From: Cellulomonas sp.
GTDB taxonomy: Bacteria > Actinomycetota > Actinomycetes > Actinomycetales > Cellulomonadaceae
Direction of reading: 5' to 3'
Assembly: GCA_017882855.1 (NCBI GenBank)
Contig: JADGOR010000002.1
Coordinates: 1 to 64,000 of the forward strand
DNA: 64,000 nucleotides
The translations under genes were made by a program, and so were the position numbers. Shown piece after piece: positions 9,290 through 18,870 of this stretch; the stretch's first letter is position 1; the number at the start of each line of letters is the position of its first letter. The notes under the pieces were generated by a model. It did no database searches, was not told the DNA's origin, and saw only the letters and a list, made by a program, of their open reading frames with translations.

Positions 9290-9377
9290 GGGTAACCCTT
9301 CTGAGATCGACGCGGTACCGTCCCGCCGCGGACGCGGCCGAACGACACCTGGTAGCGCTGAATCCTGGCAGCGATGT

Positions 9378-9393
9378 GTTACGGCAGCGTAAC
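9378..9393. promoter_or_regulatory. Inverted repeat GTTAC-N6-GTAAC upstream of the importer operon
   Basis: A short palindrome lies 89 bases upstream of the binding-protein start, in the 218-bp gap after the parC-like gene. It could be an operator for the importer operon. Arms are only 5 bp, so chance is possible. Confidence 0.35.
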
Positions 9394-9507
9394 GTCGCAG
9401 ACCGCCCGGATCCGATGAATCGCGCGTGTCTCTTGAACGGCCCGTGCCGCAACACCAAGGCACGCGAGCGAGCGGCCGCCATCGGGGCCGCAGGAGGGGC
9501 GAGCGGT

Positions 9508-11946
9508 TCACCCGATCGCGTGCACGGGCGCTGCCAGGGGGATCCCGGATCCGTCGCGACGCTGGTCCGGACCGGGCAGCGGCATCGGTTGCCCGGCTGC
9601 ACCGGTCGCGTGCGCCGGCGCAGCGCCCACCCACGCGAGCAGCAGGGTGTCCTCACCGCGGATGAAGCGGTGTGCGCGGACCCCCCCGGTGCCCCGCCCC
9701 TTCGCCGGGTACAGCCCGAGCGGCGTCACCTTGGCACTCCCGGCCTGGGTTCCCGGCAAGGCGCCCGAGGTCCCGGCAATGGTCACCACGAGCGCATCGG
9801 CGAGATCGGTGACGACCCCGAAGGCGATGGCCTCTACCCCCAACCCGAGCTTGATGCCCGCCATCCCGCCCGCGGCGCGGCCCTGTGGCCGGACCACCGC
9901 CGCCGGGAAGTGCAGCAGCTGGGCGTCGCTCGTGACGAACACCAGCTCGTCGTCGTCCGTGGCTGTACCGGCGCCGACGACGCTGTCCCCGGGCTTGAGC
10001 GCGACGACGTCCCAGGCGTCGCGATTCCCGGGGTAGTCCGCCGTGACCCGTTTCACCACGCCCTGGGTGGTACCGAGGGTGAGCGGTGCCGCGTCGGGCG
10101 CGAGCGAGGCGAGGGCGAGGACCGACTCACCCGGTTCGAGCAGGCAGGCCTCGGAGACTGGGACCCCGCCGGACAGACTCGGAGCTCCGTTCGTGGGCGG
10201 TAGCGCGGGAAGGTCGAGCACCGCGATGCGGATCATCCGCCCCTTGGACGTGACCGCCCCGACCTCGCCGCGCGCGGTCGTACGGACCGCGGTGCGCAGC
10301 ACGTCGTGCGAGGTGCGGCGCTCGATCCGGTCCGGGCCGGCCTCCTCGGCGGTCCGGGCCAGCAGCCCGGTGGCGGACAGCAGTGCCCAGCACGGCGTGT
10401 CCTCGACCTCCAACGGCGCCACTGCCGGGGTGACGGCCGCGGCGCCCGCCGACTCCAGCAGGATGGTGCGCCGCGGGGTGCCGAACTGCTGCGCGACGTC
10501 GGCCATCTCCGCGGTCACGACGGCCCGCAGCCGCGCCTCGTCGCCCAGGATCTCCTCGAGCGCCGTGATCTCGCGCCGGAGGTCGTCCTGCTCCTTCTCG
10601 AGCTCGATCCGGGAGAACTTCGTCAGGCGTCGCAGCCGCAGCTCGAGGATGTACTCGGCCTGGACCTGGCTGAGGTCGAACACCTCGATGAGTCGGGCAC
10701 GTGCGGTGTCCGCGTCGTCCGAGGAGCGGATCAGCTGGATCACCTCGTCGATGTCGACGATCGCCAGGAGCAGGCCGTCGACCAGGTGCAGCCGTTCCGT
10801 GCGGCGGGTGAGCCGGTATTGGCTGCGGCGCCGGGTGACCGTGAGCCGGTGGTCCACCCAGACCTGGAGCAGCTCGCGCAGCCCCAGGGTGCGCGGCTCC
10901 CCGTCGACGAGCGCGACGTTGTTGATCCCGAAGGAGTCCTCGAGCGGGGTGTGGCGGTAGAGCTGCTCGAGAACGGCTTCGGCGTTGAAGCCGTTCTTGA
11001 TCTCGATGACGAGCCGCAACCCGTGCGCGCGATCCGTCAGATCGGTGACCGCGGAGATGCCGGACAACTTCTTGGACTGCACGCCCTCCTTGATCTTCTC
11101 GATCACCTTCTCGGGGCCGATGAGGTAGGGCAGCTCGGTGATGACTATGCCGGTCCGGCGCGAGCTGACGTTCTCGATGCGCGCGCTCGCGCGGGTGCGG
11201 AACGAGCCGCGGCCGGTGCGGTAGGCGTCCCGGATGCCGTCCAGGCCGACGATCTTCCCGCCGGTCGGCAGGTCCGGGCCCGGGACGAACCGCATCAGGT
11301 CCTCGAGGGTTGCCTTCGGGTTCGCCAGCAGGTGGCGGGCCGCGCTTATCACCTCGATCAGGTTGTGCGGCGCCATGTTCGTGGCCATCCCGACCGCGAT
11401 CCCGGTCGCGCCGTTGACGAGCAGGTTCGGGATGGCGGCCGGCAGCACCTCGGGCTGGGTGAGCTTGTTGTCGTAGTTCGGGACGAAGTCCACGACGTCC
11501 TCGTCGAGCCCGGCCGTCATGGTCATCGCCGATGCCGCGAGCCGCGCCTCGGTGTACCGCGCGGCCGCCGGGCCGTCGTCGAGCGAACCGAAGTTGCCAT
11601 GGCCGTCGACCAGCGGGAGCCGCAACGAGAAGGGTTGAGCGAGCCGCACGAGCGCGTCGTAGATCGCGGTGTCCCCGTGCGGGTGCAGCTTGCCCATCAC
11701 CTCGCCGACGACGCGCGCGGACTTCACGTGGCCGCGGTCCGGGCGCAGGCCCATGTCGGCCATCTGGTACAGGATTCGGCGCTGCACGGGCTTCAGGCCG
11801 TCGCGGGCATCGGGCAGCGCGCGGGCGTAGATGACCGAGTACGCGTACTCGAGGAACGACCCCTCCATCTCGCGGGAGACGTCGACGTCGACGATGGTCT
11901 CGGCGATGTCCTCGGCTTCGGGGGCGGGCGTCTTCTGTCGCGCCAT
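9508..11946 (-). CDS. Type IIA DNA topoisomerase subunit A (ParC/GyrA-like)
   Basis: The DNA-cleaving subunit, 812 residues from the ATG at 11946. It has the winged-helix segment ([19 protein letters not shown]), the quinolone-region motif [10 protein letters not shown] (about 88-97), and the catalytic tyrosine in AARYTEAR (Tyr131). The C-terminal half carries the beta-pinwheel repeats, which are divergent and lack a clear GyrA box (QRRGGKG). That favours a topoisomerase IV-like activity over a supercoiling gyrase, together with the parE-like gene nearby. The frame is open 41 codons upstream but that stretch is Pro/Arg-rich and not protein-like. Confidence 0.92.
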   Translation of the reverse strand: MARQKTPAPEAEDIAETIVDVDVSREMEGSFLEYAYSVIYARALPDARDGLKPVQRRILYQMADMGLRPDRGHVKSARVVGEVMGKLHPHGDTAIYDALVRLAQPFSLRLPLVDGHGNFGSLDDGPAAARYTEARLAASAMTMTAGLDEDVVDFVPNYDNKLTQPEVLPAAIPNLLVNGATGIAVGMATNMAPHNLIEVISAARHLLANPKATLEDLMRFVPGPDLPTGGKIVGLDGIRDAYRTGRGSFRTRASARIENVSSRRTGIVITELPYLIGPEKVIEKIKEGVQSKKLSGISAVTDLTDRAHGLRLVIEIKNGFNAEAVLEQLYRHTPLEDSFGINNVALVDGEPRTLGLRELLQVWVDHRLTVTRRRSQYRLTRRTERLHLVDGLLLAIVDIDEVIQLIRSSDDADTARARLIEVFDLSQVQAEYILELRLRRLTKFSRIELEKEQDDLRREITALEEILGDEARLRAVVTAEMADVAQQFGTPRRTILLESAGAAAVTPAVAPLEVEDTPCWALLSATGLLARTAEEAGPDRIERRTSHDVLRTAVRTTARGEVGAVTSKGRMIRIAVLDLPALPPTNGAPSLSGGVPVSEACLLEPGESVLALASLAPDAAPLTLGTTQGVVKRVTADYPGNRDAWDVVALKPGDSVVGAGTATDDDELVFVTSDAQLLHFPAAVVRPQGRAAGGMAGIKLGLGVEAIAFGVVTDLADALVVTIAGTSGALPGTQAGSAKVTPLGLYPAKGRGTGGVRAHRFIRGEDTLLLAWVGAAPAHATGAAGQPMPLPGPDQRRDGSGIPLAAPVHAIG

Positions 11947-12139
11947 GAGGGCTGGAGCTCCAAGGTCGATCGGTACCGGCGGCCCGGGGGTCGGGTGCGG
12001 GCGCGCCCATTCTCGCCGGTTCTCGAGGCGATTGGGGCCAGGCACGCCACACGGCGGCGGACCGGCCACGGGACGTGCCGCGAAGCGCCGTTCGCGGACG
12101 CCTTCAACGGTCCGCGGCGCAAGATGGGAGACTGACCGG

Positions 12140-12715
12140 GTGCGAGGTACGACACCAGAACTGAACGACGAGCTGCGGCGTGCGGGCTACTACCCGGAAC
12201 TGGTCGCGGACGTCATGGACGTCGCGCTCTCCGGCGAGCCGGTGACCGCCTTCTTGGTCCACCCTGAGACGACGTTCGACGAGGAGGCCGTCCGGCGTCA
12301 TGTCACGGTTCTCGCCCTCACGGCGACCAGGCTCGTCGTGGCCCATGTGGATGATCACGGCCCGGACCGGGAGAACCCCGCGACGACAGCCGCCGCGACG
12401 ACGGAGGCGGTCGCGGTGCGCCTGATCCGCTCCGTCATGCTCACGCACGTGGTCGAGGACCCGCAGCGGCACCGGATCGGCGGCCCGCGCAGCGAAGTCA
12501 GCCTTGGCATCGGCTGGGGCGCCGTGTCCCACGTGGACCTGGAGCCGGCCAGCTGCGGCGACCCGGCGTGCGAGGCCGACCACGGTCTGACCGGCAGCAT
12601 CGCGCCCAACGACGTCATGGTGCGGGTGAGCGCGCAGGCGGAGGGTCTTGATGCAGTCCGCAGCGCTACCGCCTTCGCCGTCGCCCTGTCGGCCGCGACT
12701 GCGGGCACTAGATGA
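12140..12715 (+). CDS. DUF5998 family protein
   Basis: A 191-residue protein matching the actinobacterial DUF5998 family, for example by the N-terminal [21 protein letters not shown] and the central VVAHVDDH and [19 protein letters not shown] segments. No catalytic motif is recognised and the function is unknown. The GTG at 12140 follows a GGGAG ribosome-binding site. Its stop overlaps the next start as ATGA, so it is probably translated together with the phosphodiesterase-like protein. The same pair is conserved in other actinobacteria. Confidence 0.8.
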   Translation: MRGTTPELNDELRRAGYYPELVADVMDVALSGEPVTAFLVHPETTFDEEAVRRHVTVLALTATRLVVAHVDDHGPDRENPATTAAATTEAVAVRLIRSVMLTHVVEDPQRHRIGGPRSEVSLGIGWGAVSHVDLEPASCGDPACEADHGLTGSIAPNDVMVRVSAQAEGLDAVRSATAFAVALSAATAGTR

Positions 12716-13869
12716 CGGACCTGGCGCCGCTCGGGCTGGTCGCGCCGAGCTACGACGGGCTGGGTCTCGGCGCGATCCTGCCCGCATGTGCGGACGCGCT
12801 CGGCGTGCGGATGTCGGTGGCGGGGATCGATGGCGCGACCCGTCGCGCACAGCTTGGACTGCCGCGAGCGGACCGTGTCTGCGTGGTCCTGGTCGACGGC
12901 CTGGGCCATCAGCTGCTCGAGGAGCGCGCGGGGCATGCGCCGTTCATGCGAGATCTGCTTCCGTCGGCCCGCGCCCTGGTCGCGGGGTTCCCGTCGACGA
13001 CGGCCGCGTCGATCGGCCTGTTCGGCACCGGTTGCGGTGCCGGCCAGACGGCTCTCGTCGGCTACACCGCGCGAAACCCGGCGACCGGCGCTCTCGTCAA
13101 TCTGGTCTCCTGGGAGGGCCTGACACCCACCGACCGGTGGCAGCGCGAACCTCGCTTGCTGCACGAGCTGGTCGATGAGGGCGTGGCGGTCACCGCGACC
13201 GGGCCTAGCCGGTTCGCCCACTCCGGTCTGACGGAGGCGGCGCTCCGAGGTGGGACCTACCTAGGAGCCGAGACCCTGGGCCAACGGGTCGACACCGCGG
13301 TCCGGGCCCTTCGCTCGCCCGGGCTCGTCTACCTGTACTGGGGAGACTCGGACAAGGTCGGTCACCACCACGGCTGGCGGTCGCCCCTATGGGCCGACGC
13401 GCTGTCCGCTCTCGACGCCGAGCTGGCCCGGCTACGACGCGAGCTGCCCGCCCAGACGCTGCTTCTCGTGACTGCCGATCACGGCATGGTGGACGTGGAC
13501 CCGGCCGCGCTCCGTGACGTCGCCACGAGCTTGGCGCTGCGCCCCGGCGTCGAGCTCGTGGCGGGGGAGCCACGGGCGATGCACCTGCACTGCTCCCCGG
13601 GAGAAGTCGAAGCGGTCGCGCGACGGTGGACCGACGAGCTGGCGGACGACGCGGTCGTTCTGCTCCGCGAGGAAGCGATCGGCCTCGGTCTGTTCGGGCC
13701 GGTGGCGGAGCATGTGCGACCGATCATCGGAGACGTGGTCGTGGCGATGACGGGCGCTGCCGCGGTGGTCGACTCGAGGACCCAGAGTCCGGCCTCGCGT
13801 GCACTGATCGGGATGCACGGCTCGCTGACACCAAATGAGATGCGCGTCCCGCTGCTGGTCGCTGGTTAG
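12712..13869 (+). CDS. Alkaline phosphatase superfamily protein (nucleotide pyrophosphatase-like)
   Basis: A 385-residue soluble enzyme of the alkaline phosphatase/phosphodiesterase superfamily. Metal-site and nucleophile motifs are visible: VVLVDGLG (Asp62), FPSTTAASIG with the likely nucleophile Thr around 96-97, DSDKVGHHHG (about 218-227), TADHGMVDV and a final MHG. This arrangement resembles nucleotide pyrophosphatase/phosphodiesterases. The substrate is unknown. No signal peptide is seen, so it should be cytoplasmic. It is coupled to the DUF5998 gene by a 4-base overlap; its TAG stop is also part of the -10 box of the next gene. Confidence 0.85.
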   Translation: MTDLAPLGLVAPSYDGLGLGAILPACADALGVRMSVAGIDGATRRAQLGLPRADRVCVVLVDGLGHQLLEERAGHAPFMRDLLPSARALVAGFPSTTAASIGLFGTGCGAGQTALVGYTARNPATGALVNLVSWEGLTPTDRWQREPRLLHELVDEGVAVTATGPSRFAHSGLTEAALRGGTYLGAETLGQRVDTAVRALRSPGLVYLYWGDSDKVGHHHGWRSPLWADALSALDAELARLRRELPAQTLLLVTADHGMVDVDPAALRDVATSLALRPGVELVAGEPRAMHLHCSPGEVEAVARRWTDELADDAVVLLREEAIGLGLFGPVAEHVRPIIGDVVVAMTGAAAVVDSRTQSPASRALIGMHGSLTPNEMRVPLLVAG

Positions 13870-13872
13870 GGT
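13867..13872 (+). promoter_or_regulatory. -10 element (TAGGGT) for leaderless tdk, overlapping the upstream stop codon
   Basis: TAGGGT begins with the TAG stop of the upstream gene and ends 6 bases before the tdk GTG. Transcription starting about 7 bases downstream would begin at the start codon. Confidence 0.45.
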
Positions 13873-13878
13873 GGCTCC

Positions 13879-14559
13879 GTGGCTGAGATGGTGTTCTTCT
13901 GCGGAACGATGGACTGCGGCAAGTCGACGCTCGCACTGCAGATGGACCACAACCACGCCGCGCGTGGCCGGGTCGGACTGATCTTCACCCGGCAGGACCG
14001 GGCCGGCCGCGACCGACTCTCGTCGCGGTTGGGTCTCGAGGTCGTCGCGCGCGAGGTGACCGACGAGACGGACTTCTGGACCGAGGTGCTGGACCGCCGG
14101 ACCCGTGGCGCACGGGTCGACTACCTCGTCTGCGACGAAGCGCAGTTCTACTCGCCCGAGCAGGTCGAGCAGCTCGCCCGCCTCGTCGATGAGCTCGGGG
14201 TGGACGTGTTCGCTTTCGGGATCACGGCGGACTTCCGCACCCGGCTCTTCCCCGGTTCCGAGCGCCTGATCGAGCTCGCCGACAAGGTCGAGGTTCTCCA
14301 GGTCCAGTCGCTGTGCTGGTGCGGTGCGCGCGCGACCCACAACGCCCGCACGATTCGCGGCGTGATGGTCGTCGAGGGCGAGCAGGTGATGGTGGGGAAC
14401 ACCGACGTCGACTCCACGGCGGTCCGCTACGAGGTGCTGTGTCGCAGGCATCACATGCGCCGGATGACCTCCGCGGCGGCTCGAGCCACCGCTTCCGCGG
14501 CCGGCGAGGTGCCGTCCACCGTCGAGGCGTGCCCGCTGCCGCGACCCCTCGACGTCTGA
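13879..14559 (+). CDS. tdk: Thymidine kinase (type II)
   Basis: Phosphorylates thymidine with ATP to give dTMP (salvage). The protein has 226 residues, a Walker A loop GTMDCGKST (9-17), the catalytic DEAQF motif (Glu87) and a zinc-binding lasso region with CWCG and later CRRH, typical of the bacterial TK1-like family. The C-terminal 30 residues are Ala-rich and not conserved. The GTG start lies 6 bases after a TANNNT box, so the mRNA is probably leaderless. dUTPase is encoded about 3.7 kb downstream, so two dTMP-supply enzymes are close together. Confidence 0.95.
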   Translation: MAEMVFFCGTMDCGKSTLALQMDHNHAARGRVGLIFTRQDRAGRDRLSSRLGLEVVAREVTDETDFWTEVLDRRTRGARVDYLVCDEAQFYSPEQVEQLARLVDELGVDVFAFGITADFRTRLFPGSERLIELADKVEVLQVQSLCWCGARATHNARTIRGVMVVEGEQVMVGNTDVDSTAVRYEVLCRRHHMRRMTSAAARATASAAGEVPSTVEACPLPRPLDV

Positions 14560-14570
14560 CGCCGGACGGT

Positions 14571-15650
14571 CTACTCCGGCTTCGCTCCGAACACGATCTC
14601 GTCCCAGCTCGGGACGCTCGCGCGCTGCTTTCGGGCTGCCCGGTGCGCGGGTTTGGGCGCGGTTTCAGCCGCTGCGGGGGAGCTGATCGGGGGCTCGGCG
14701 GCCGGGACGGGCGAGCGCATGGGGAGGACCGTCGCGTCGAGTGCGTCTTCCGGCCGGGAATGGGCCGGGTGCGCCGCGGGCGGCTCGCCGAAACCGGGGT
14801 GATCGGACGACTCGATGTCGAACAGCTGCTGAGGACCGAAGCCCTCGAAGTCGTCGTCGTCGTCATCGTCGTCATCGGGCGCGAGCAGGGGCTGGCGCAC
14901 GCCGCGCTTCTCGCTCAGGTCGGCCAAGAGGCTCGCGGTCGCGTCGTCCGGCTTGGCCTGCTCGGGTACCTTCTGGCTCGCGGTGTCGACCGCCGCCAGA
15001 ACGGGTCGGATCGCTCCGTCGGCCTCGACGTCGTAGACCATGTCGCGGACGGCGGCGAGGTGGCGGCGGGGGATCGGCTCGTCGATGATCTCCGTCTCGG
15101 AGAGCCAGCGTGCCTCGTCCTCGAGAGCGTGCAGTACCTGACGCTGGGGATCGAAGCTCCAGTGCGCCTCGCGGGACTCCTCACCGACCTCGAACCTGGC
15201 GATGACGGTCCACGGCACGTTCCCGATCCGGTAGGTGTCCCAGGCCAGCGTCTCGAGGTCGACCCCCCGGGCTCCCAAGCGGTCCGTGACGAGGTCACCG
15301 AGAGTGGGCGAACTCGATTCGCGTCCGATCCGGGTGCTCCTGGCCTGGCGGGCGACGAACGCGCGCTCGTCGAGCACCGCGCCCTCGAAGCGGCGGACAT
15401 GCTCGATCGGTAGCCCGGTCTCGTCGGCGAGGGTCTGAGCCGTCGCTCCGGCCCGGATCCGGGCCTGGATCTCGCGTGGTGGCAGGGCGCCGGCCTGCTC
15501 GACCCGAAGCTTCTCCAGCTGGGGCCGGTCGCGGCGCACGGCAGCGCGGAGCGGCTCATCGATGCGAAGGCGATACTTCTGACCGTCGGCCGCCGACAGC
15601 ACGAGGTGCTCGCCGTCTTCGTGCAGGCCGACCAGTTCCAGCTCACCCAT
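14571..15650 (-). CDS. sepH: Septation protein SepH (DUF3071)
   Basis: A 359-residue homologue of SepH, the FtsZ-binding helix-turn-helix protein that promotes FtsZ assembly in Streptomyces and Mycobacterium. The N-terminal DUF3071 domain covers about residues 1-185: MGELELVGLHEDGEHLVL at the start, the HTH region around ARIRAGATAQTLADETGLPI, then a conserved segment around NVPWTVIARF. The C-terminal part is disordered, with nine consecutive Asp (259-267), and ends in a conserved SWDEIVFG motif. A strong ribosome-binding site (GGGAGGG) lies 5 bases before the ATG. It is divergent from the IMPase gene and converges with tdk. Confidence 0.92.
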   Translation of the reverse strand: MGELELVGLHEDGEHLVLSAADGQKYRLRIDEPLRAAVRRDRPQLEKLRVEQAGALPPREIQARIRAGATAQTLADETGLPIEHVRRFEGAVLDERAFVARQARSTRIGRESSSPTLGDLVTDRLGARGVDLETLAWDTYRIGNVPWTVIARFEVGEESREAHWSFDPQRQVLHALEDEARWLSETEIIDEPIPRRHLAAVRDMVYDVEADGAIRPVLAAVDTASQKVPEQAKPDDATASLLADLSEKRGVRQPLLAPDDDDDDDDDFEGFGPQQLFDIESSDHPGFGEPPAAHPAHSRPEDALDATVLPMRSPVPAAEPPISSPAAAETAPKPAHRAARKQRASVPSWDEIVFGAKPE

Positions 15651-15768
15651 GTGCCCTCCCGGGATCGTCAATGACGAGCGTGCCACCTCGATCGACCGAG
15701 AGCGTGGAACCCGCCCGGTGTGCCGTCGGGCAGCACCGGGCGGGTCCGGCGTCGGGCAGGATGGTGGC

Positions 15769-16632
15769 ATGACCACTCCCACCGCCGCAGCCATTCCGAC
15801 GCCGGCCGCCATCGCCGAGCTCGTGACCATCGCCGAGCGCCTCGCGCGGGCGGCCGGTGAGCTGATCCTCGACGGACGTCGCTCGACCGTAGAGGTTGCG
15901 GCCACGAAGTCGAGCGCTGTCGATGTGGTCACCGCGATGGACATGGCGTCGGAGCGGCTGCTCCGCGACATGCTGGCCGAGCTCCGCCCGCTCGACGGGA
16001 TCCTCGGTGAGGAGCAGGGCACCAGTGCCGGGACCTCGGACATCACCTGGGTGGTCGACCCGATCGACGGGACAGTGAACTACCTGTACGGCATCCCCAA
16101 CTACGCGGTCTCGGTAGCTGCGGTCGCCGGCCCGCCGGATCCTGCGACCTGGACGGCTCTCGCCGGTTGCGTGCACGCGCCGGCGCTCGGCGCGACGTAC
16201 ACGGGAGGCGCGGGGCTCGGCGCGTTCCGGGACGGCCACGCCATCCGCGTCAACGAGCCACGACCACTCGCGCTGTCCTTGCTCGGCACCGGCTTCGGCT
16301 ACACGCGCAACCGGCGGATCGTGCAGGCCGAGGTCATCGCCCACCTGTTGCCGCAGTTCCGCGACATCCGACGGCTGGGCTCGTCGGCGTTGGACCTGTG
16401 CGCCGTGGCGGAGGGTCGGCTCGACCTCTACTTCGAGCGCGGGCTCAAGCCCTGGGACATGGCGGCGGGAGCCCTGATCGCCACGGAGGCGGGTGCGACC
16501 GTCGTCGGACTGCGCAGCGATCGGCCAGGTGAGGAGCTCGCGATCGCGGGCCCGAAGGAGGGCGTCGAGACGCTCCGCGGACTGCTTCTCGAGCTCGACG
16601 CGGACCGCGACGCGCCCGACACGCGGGGCTGA
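15769..16632 (+). CDS. Inositol monophosphatase family protein
   Basis: A 287-residue metal-dependent sugar phosphatase of the IMPase/FBPase superfamily. Family motifs are intact: GEEQG (metal-binding Glu), WVVDPIDGTVNYLYGIP (the DPIDGT signature) and the C-terminal KPWDMAAGALIATEAG. It would hydrolyse inositol-1-phosphate, histidinol phosphate or a related substrate. Inositol supply would feed the phosphatidylinositol pathway encoded near 54-57 kb, but this link is inferred. An upstream CAGGAT box ends 6 bases before the ATG, suggesting a leaderless mRNA. Confidence 0.9.
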   Translation: MTTPTAAAIPTPAAIAELVTIAERLARAAGELILDGRRSTVEVAATKSSAVDVVTAMDMASERLLRDMLAELRPLDGILGEEQGTSAGTSDITWVVDPIDGTVNYLYGIPNYAVSVAAVAGPPDPATWTALAGCVHAPALGATYTGGAGLGAFRDGHAIRVNEPRPLALSLLGTGFGYTRNRRIVQAEVIAHLLPQFRDIRRLGSSALDLCAVAEGRLDLYFERGLKPWDMAAGALIATEAGATVVGLRSDRPGEELAIAGPKEGVETLRGLLLELDADRDAPDTRG

Positions 16633-16754
16633 GGCTGCATTTTCGCTCGGAATGGTGCACAATCCCCATCGCCTCGTGGGAACAAACCCGGGCGCCCATG
16701 CATTGATCACGCGTACCGCGACGAGCGCACCACGGAACCGGAGAGAACCTGCAG

Positions 16755-17054
16755 ATGGCAACTGACTACGACGCACCGCGCAAGACGGAAGAGGACCTCA
16801 GCGAGGACTCGCTCGAGGAGCTCAAGGCGCGTCGGTCGGACAAGTCCTCGGGCGTTGTCGACGAGGACGAGACCGAAGCCGCCGAGGGCTTCGAGCTGCC
16901 CGGCGCCGACCTCTCGGGCGAGGAGCTCTCGGTGCGGGTGCTGCCGCGACAGGCGGATGAGTTCACCTGCGCGAGCTGCTTCCTCGTGCATCACCGCAGC
17001 CAGCTCGCCTACGTGAAGGACGGGCAGCCGGTGTGCTCGGAGTGCGCCGCCTAG
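16755..17054 (+). CDS. DUF4193 family zinc-ribbon protein
   Basis: A 99-residue acidic protein of the DUF4193 family, found across actinobacteria (Rv2699c in M. tuberculosis). The N-terminal half is charged and probably flexible; the C-terminal half has a four-Cys zinc ribbon (TCASC ... VCSEC). Function is unknown. A GGAGAG ribosome-binding site precedes the ATG. Its TAG stop forms CTAG and shares bases with the stop of the convergent DUF3093 gene. Confidence 0.9.
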   Translation: MATDYDAPRKTEEDLSEDSLEELKARRSDKSSGVVDEDETEAAEGFELPGADLSGEELSVRVLPRQADEFTCASCFLVHHRSQLAYVKDGQPVCSECAA

Positions 17055-17524
17055 ACCCTCAGGCGCTGCGCCGCGGTCACCGCGGCGCACAGCTCTTGAG
17101 GCCGGCGTGTCGACACGAGCCAGTACGGAGTGGTGTCCGCCGTGTCGTTCACGTCCCAGCGAACCATGGCCGGGATCCACGCACGCAGGCAGACGTAGGC
17201 GCGAGCGTCGAGGTCCCGGCCCAGAGCGGCCCGCCGAGCGTCCGGCTCGAGCTCTACTCCCGCACCGAGCAGCTGGACCGGGATGTGCGCGCGTCCCGCC
17301 CGGAGCTCCCCGGCACCGACCTCGACCACCGGAGCGGTCGCGATCGTGACGGCGAGGCTGACGGCCAGCACCACCGCACCCGTCACCATGGCGAGCACGC
17401 CGTTCACCGGGACGAACGCGACCAGCGTGACGGCGCCCGCGCCGACTGCGGTCATCCAGCCGAGGGCACCCGGCCACAGTCGCTCGCGATACGTCGAGCT
17501 GCGGGGCGACGACAGATCCGTCAT
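17051..17524 (-). CDS. DUF3093 membrane protein
   Basis: A 157-residue protein with two adjacent membrane spans near the N-terminus (about residues 18-65), followed by a conserved domain that ends with YWLVSTRRPQEL. This pattern matches DUF3093, which is adjacent to dut and DUF4193 in many actinobacteria (Rv2698 region). Function unknown. It converges with DUF4193, and the two stop codons share the palindrome CTAG. Confidence 0.85.
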   Translation of the reverse strand: MTDLSSPRSSTYRERLWPGALGWMTAVGAGAVTLVAFVPVNGVLAMVTGAVVLAVSLAVTIATAPVVEVGAGELRAGRAHIPVQLLGAGVELEPDARRAALGRDLDARAYVCLRAWIPAMVRWDVNDTADTTPYWLVSTRRPQELCAAVTAAQRLRV

Positions 17525-17553
17525 GTGGCCAGCATGCCAGGTCCCGACCGGGC

Positions 17554-17559
17554 TAGAGT
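17554..17559 (+). promoter_or_regulatory. -10 element (TAGAGT) for leaderless dut
   Basis: TAGAGT ends 8 bases before the dut GTG. It fits TANNNT and implies a transcript that starts at the GTG. No ribosome-binding site is present. Confidence 0.5.
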
Positions 17560-17567
17560 CGTGCGCC

Positions 17568-18053
17568 GTGACTGACTCTCGCCCCGACGGTGGCCCGCAA
17601 GGCTCGGGTTGCGAGGTCCTGATCCAGCTCCTCGACGCCGGGCTTCCGATTCCCGCCTACGCCCACCCCGGTGACGCGGGCGCGGACCTGGTGACCCGGG
17701 TCGATGTGGAGATCCCGCCGCACGCTCGCGTCACTGTGCCGACCGGCGTCGCGATCGCGCTGCCTGATGGCTACGCGGCCTTCGTGCACCCGCGGTCCGG
17801 ACTCGCGGCCAGGCACGGGCTCACGATCGTCAACGCGCCCGGAACGGTGGACGCGGGGTATCGCGGCGAGATCAGCGTCACACTGTTGAACACGGACCCG
17901 GAGCAGACCCTGACGCTGCGCCGTGGCGACCGGATTGCACAGCTCGTGGTCCAGCAGGTCGAGCGGGTCCGGTTTGTGCTCGCCGAGCGGCTACCCGGCT
18001 CGGACCGAGGCGAGGGCGGCTTCGGGTCGAGCGGTGGATGGGGTTCGTCGTGA
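17568..18053 (+). CDS. dut: dUTP diphosphatase
   Basis: Hydrolyses dUTP to dUMP and pyrophosphate, which keeps uracil out of DNA and supplies dTMP precursor. All five trimeric dUTPase motifs are present in 161 residues: AGADL, HPRSGLA, GTVDAGYRGEI, RGDRIAQLV, and the C-terminal RGEGGFGSSG arm. The GTG at 17568 follows a -10 box; the longer reading frame upstream overlaps the promoter and lies antisense to DUF3093. Confidence 0.96.
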   Translation: MTDSRPDGGPQGSGCEVLIQLLDAGLPIPAYAHPGDAGADLVTRVDVEIPPHARVTVPTGVAIALPDGYAAFVHPRSGLAARHGLTIVNAPGTVDAGYRGEISVTLLNTDPEQTLTLRRGDRIAQLVVQQVERVRFVLAERLPGSDRGEGGFGSSGGWGSS

Positions 18054-18123
18054 CTTCCCACGGGCGAACCAGCAGGATGTACCGGGGCTCGGCTGGGGCC
18101 CGCACAGCGAGAGGACGCCAGAG

Positions 18124-18870
18124 GTGAGTCTGTTCCGGCGAGGACGCCGCAGCGAGGACGACGAGGTCGGCGCCGACGGCGCGCAGCCGCTCGACGCCGA
18201 ACCGGTCGAACAGGCCGATCCCGAGGATCAGGACGAAGACGAGGAAGCGTCCGGCGCGAGCGGGTCGGGCCGCGGTCCGTCGGACTCGGCGGATGTGTCG
18301 GAGCCCGGCACCCGGATCGACCTCGGGGCAATGTGGTTGCCGGCTCGCGACGGCATGGAGCTCCGGATGGAGCTCGACGAGGCGAGCCAGCGGGTGACGG
18401 CAGCCGCCATCTCCCTGCACGGCTCGAACCTGCAGGTCCAGGTCTTCGCGGCACCGCGGCGCGAAGGGATCTGGGACGAGATCCGGGCCGAGATCGCGGC
18501 CTCGGTGACCAAGCAGGGCGGAACCGTCGACGACCTTCCGGGTCCGTTCGGACGCGAGCTGCTCGCCCGCTTGCCCGTTCGCACGGCGGAGGGCCGCACC
18601 GCTCATCGTCCGGCGCGATTCATCGGTCACGACGGGCCCCGGTGGTTCCTGCGCGGAGTCCTGACCGGACAAGCGGCGGTCGACCCCGTCGCGGCGGAAG
18701 AGCTTGAGGGCGTCTTCGCGGACGTCGTCGTGGTGCGCGGCAACGATCCACGCGCGCCGCGAGACCTCCTCGACCTGCGCCTGCCGGGCCAGACACCCGC
18801 GGAGACGCCCGTCCCGGGGCCGGCCGACGAGATCCACACCCGGGGTCCCGAGATCACGGAGATCCGATGA
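18124..18870 (+). CDS. DUF3710 family protein
   Basis: A 248-residue protein. The first 70 residues are very acidic and disordered. The DUF3710 domain follows, with RIDLGAMWLPA and WDEIRAEIAASVTKQGG as recognisable conserved stretches and the RFIGHDGPRWFLRGV segment near the middle. Function is unknown; the gene follows dut in many actinobacteria (Rv2696c). A GAGAGGA ribosome-binding site lies before the GTG. Its stop overlaps the next start by 4 bases. Confidence 0.88.
   Translation: MSLFRRGRRSEDDEVGADGAQPLDAEPVEQADPEDQDEDEEASGASGSGRGPSDSADVSEPGTRIDLGAMWLPARDGMELRMELDEASQRVTAAAISLHGSNLQVQVFAAPRREGIWDEIRAEIAASVTKQGGTVDDLPGPFGRELLARLPVRTAEGRTAHRPARFIGHDGPRWFLRGVLTGQAAVDPVAAEELEGVFADVVVVRGNDPRAPRDLLDLRLPGQTPAETPVPGPADEIHTRGPEITEIR

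Noticed and set aside
7778-9295. A 505-codon open frame antisense to the binding-protein gene
   Set aside because: It has extreme Arg/Val/Asp/Gly composition and mirrors the codon pattern of the real lipoprotein gene. The lipobox and family motifs are on the other strand.
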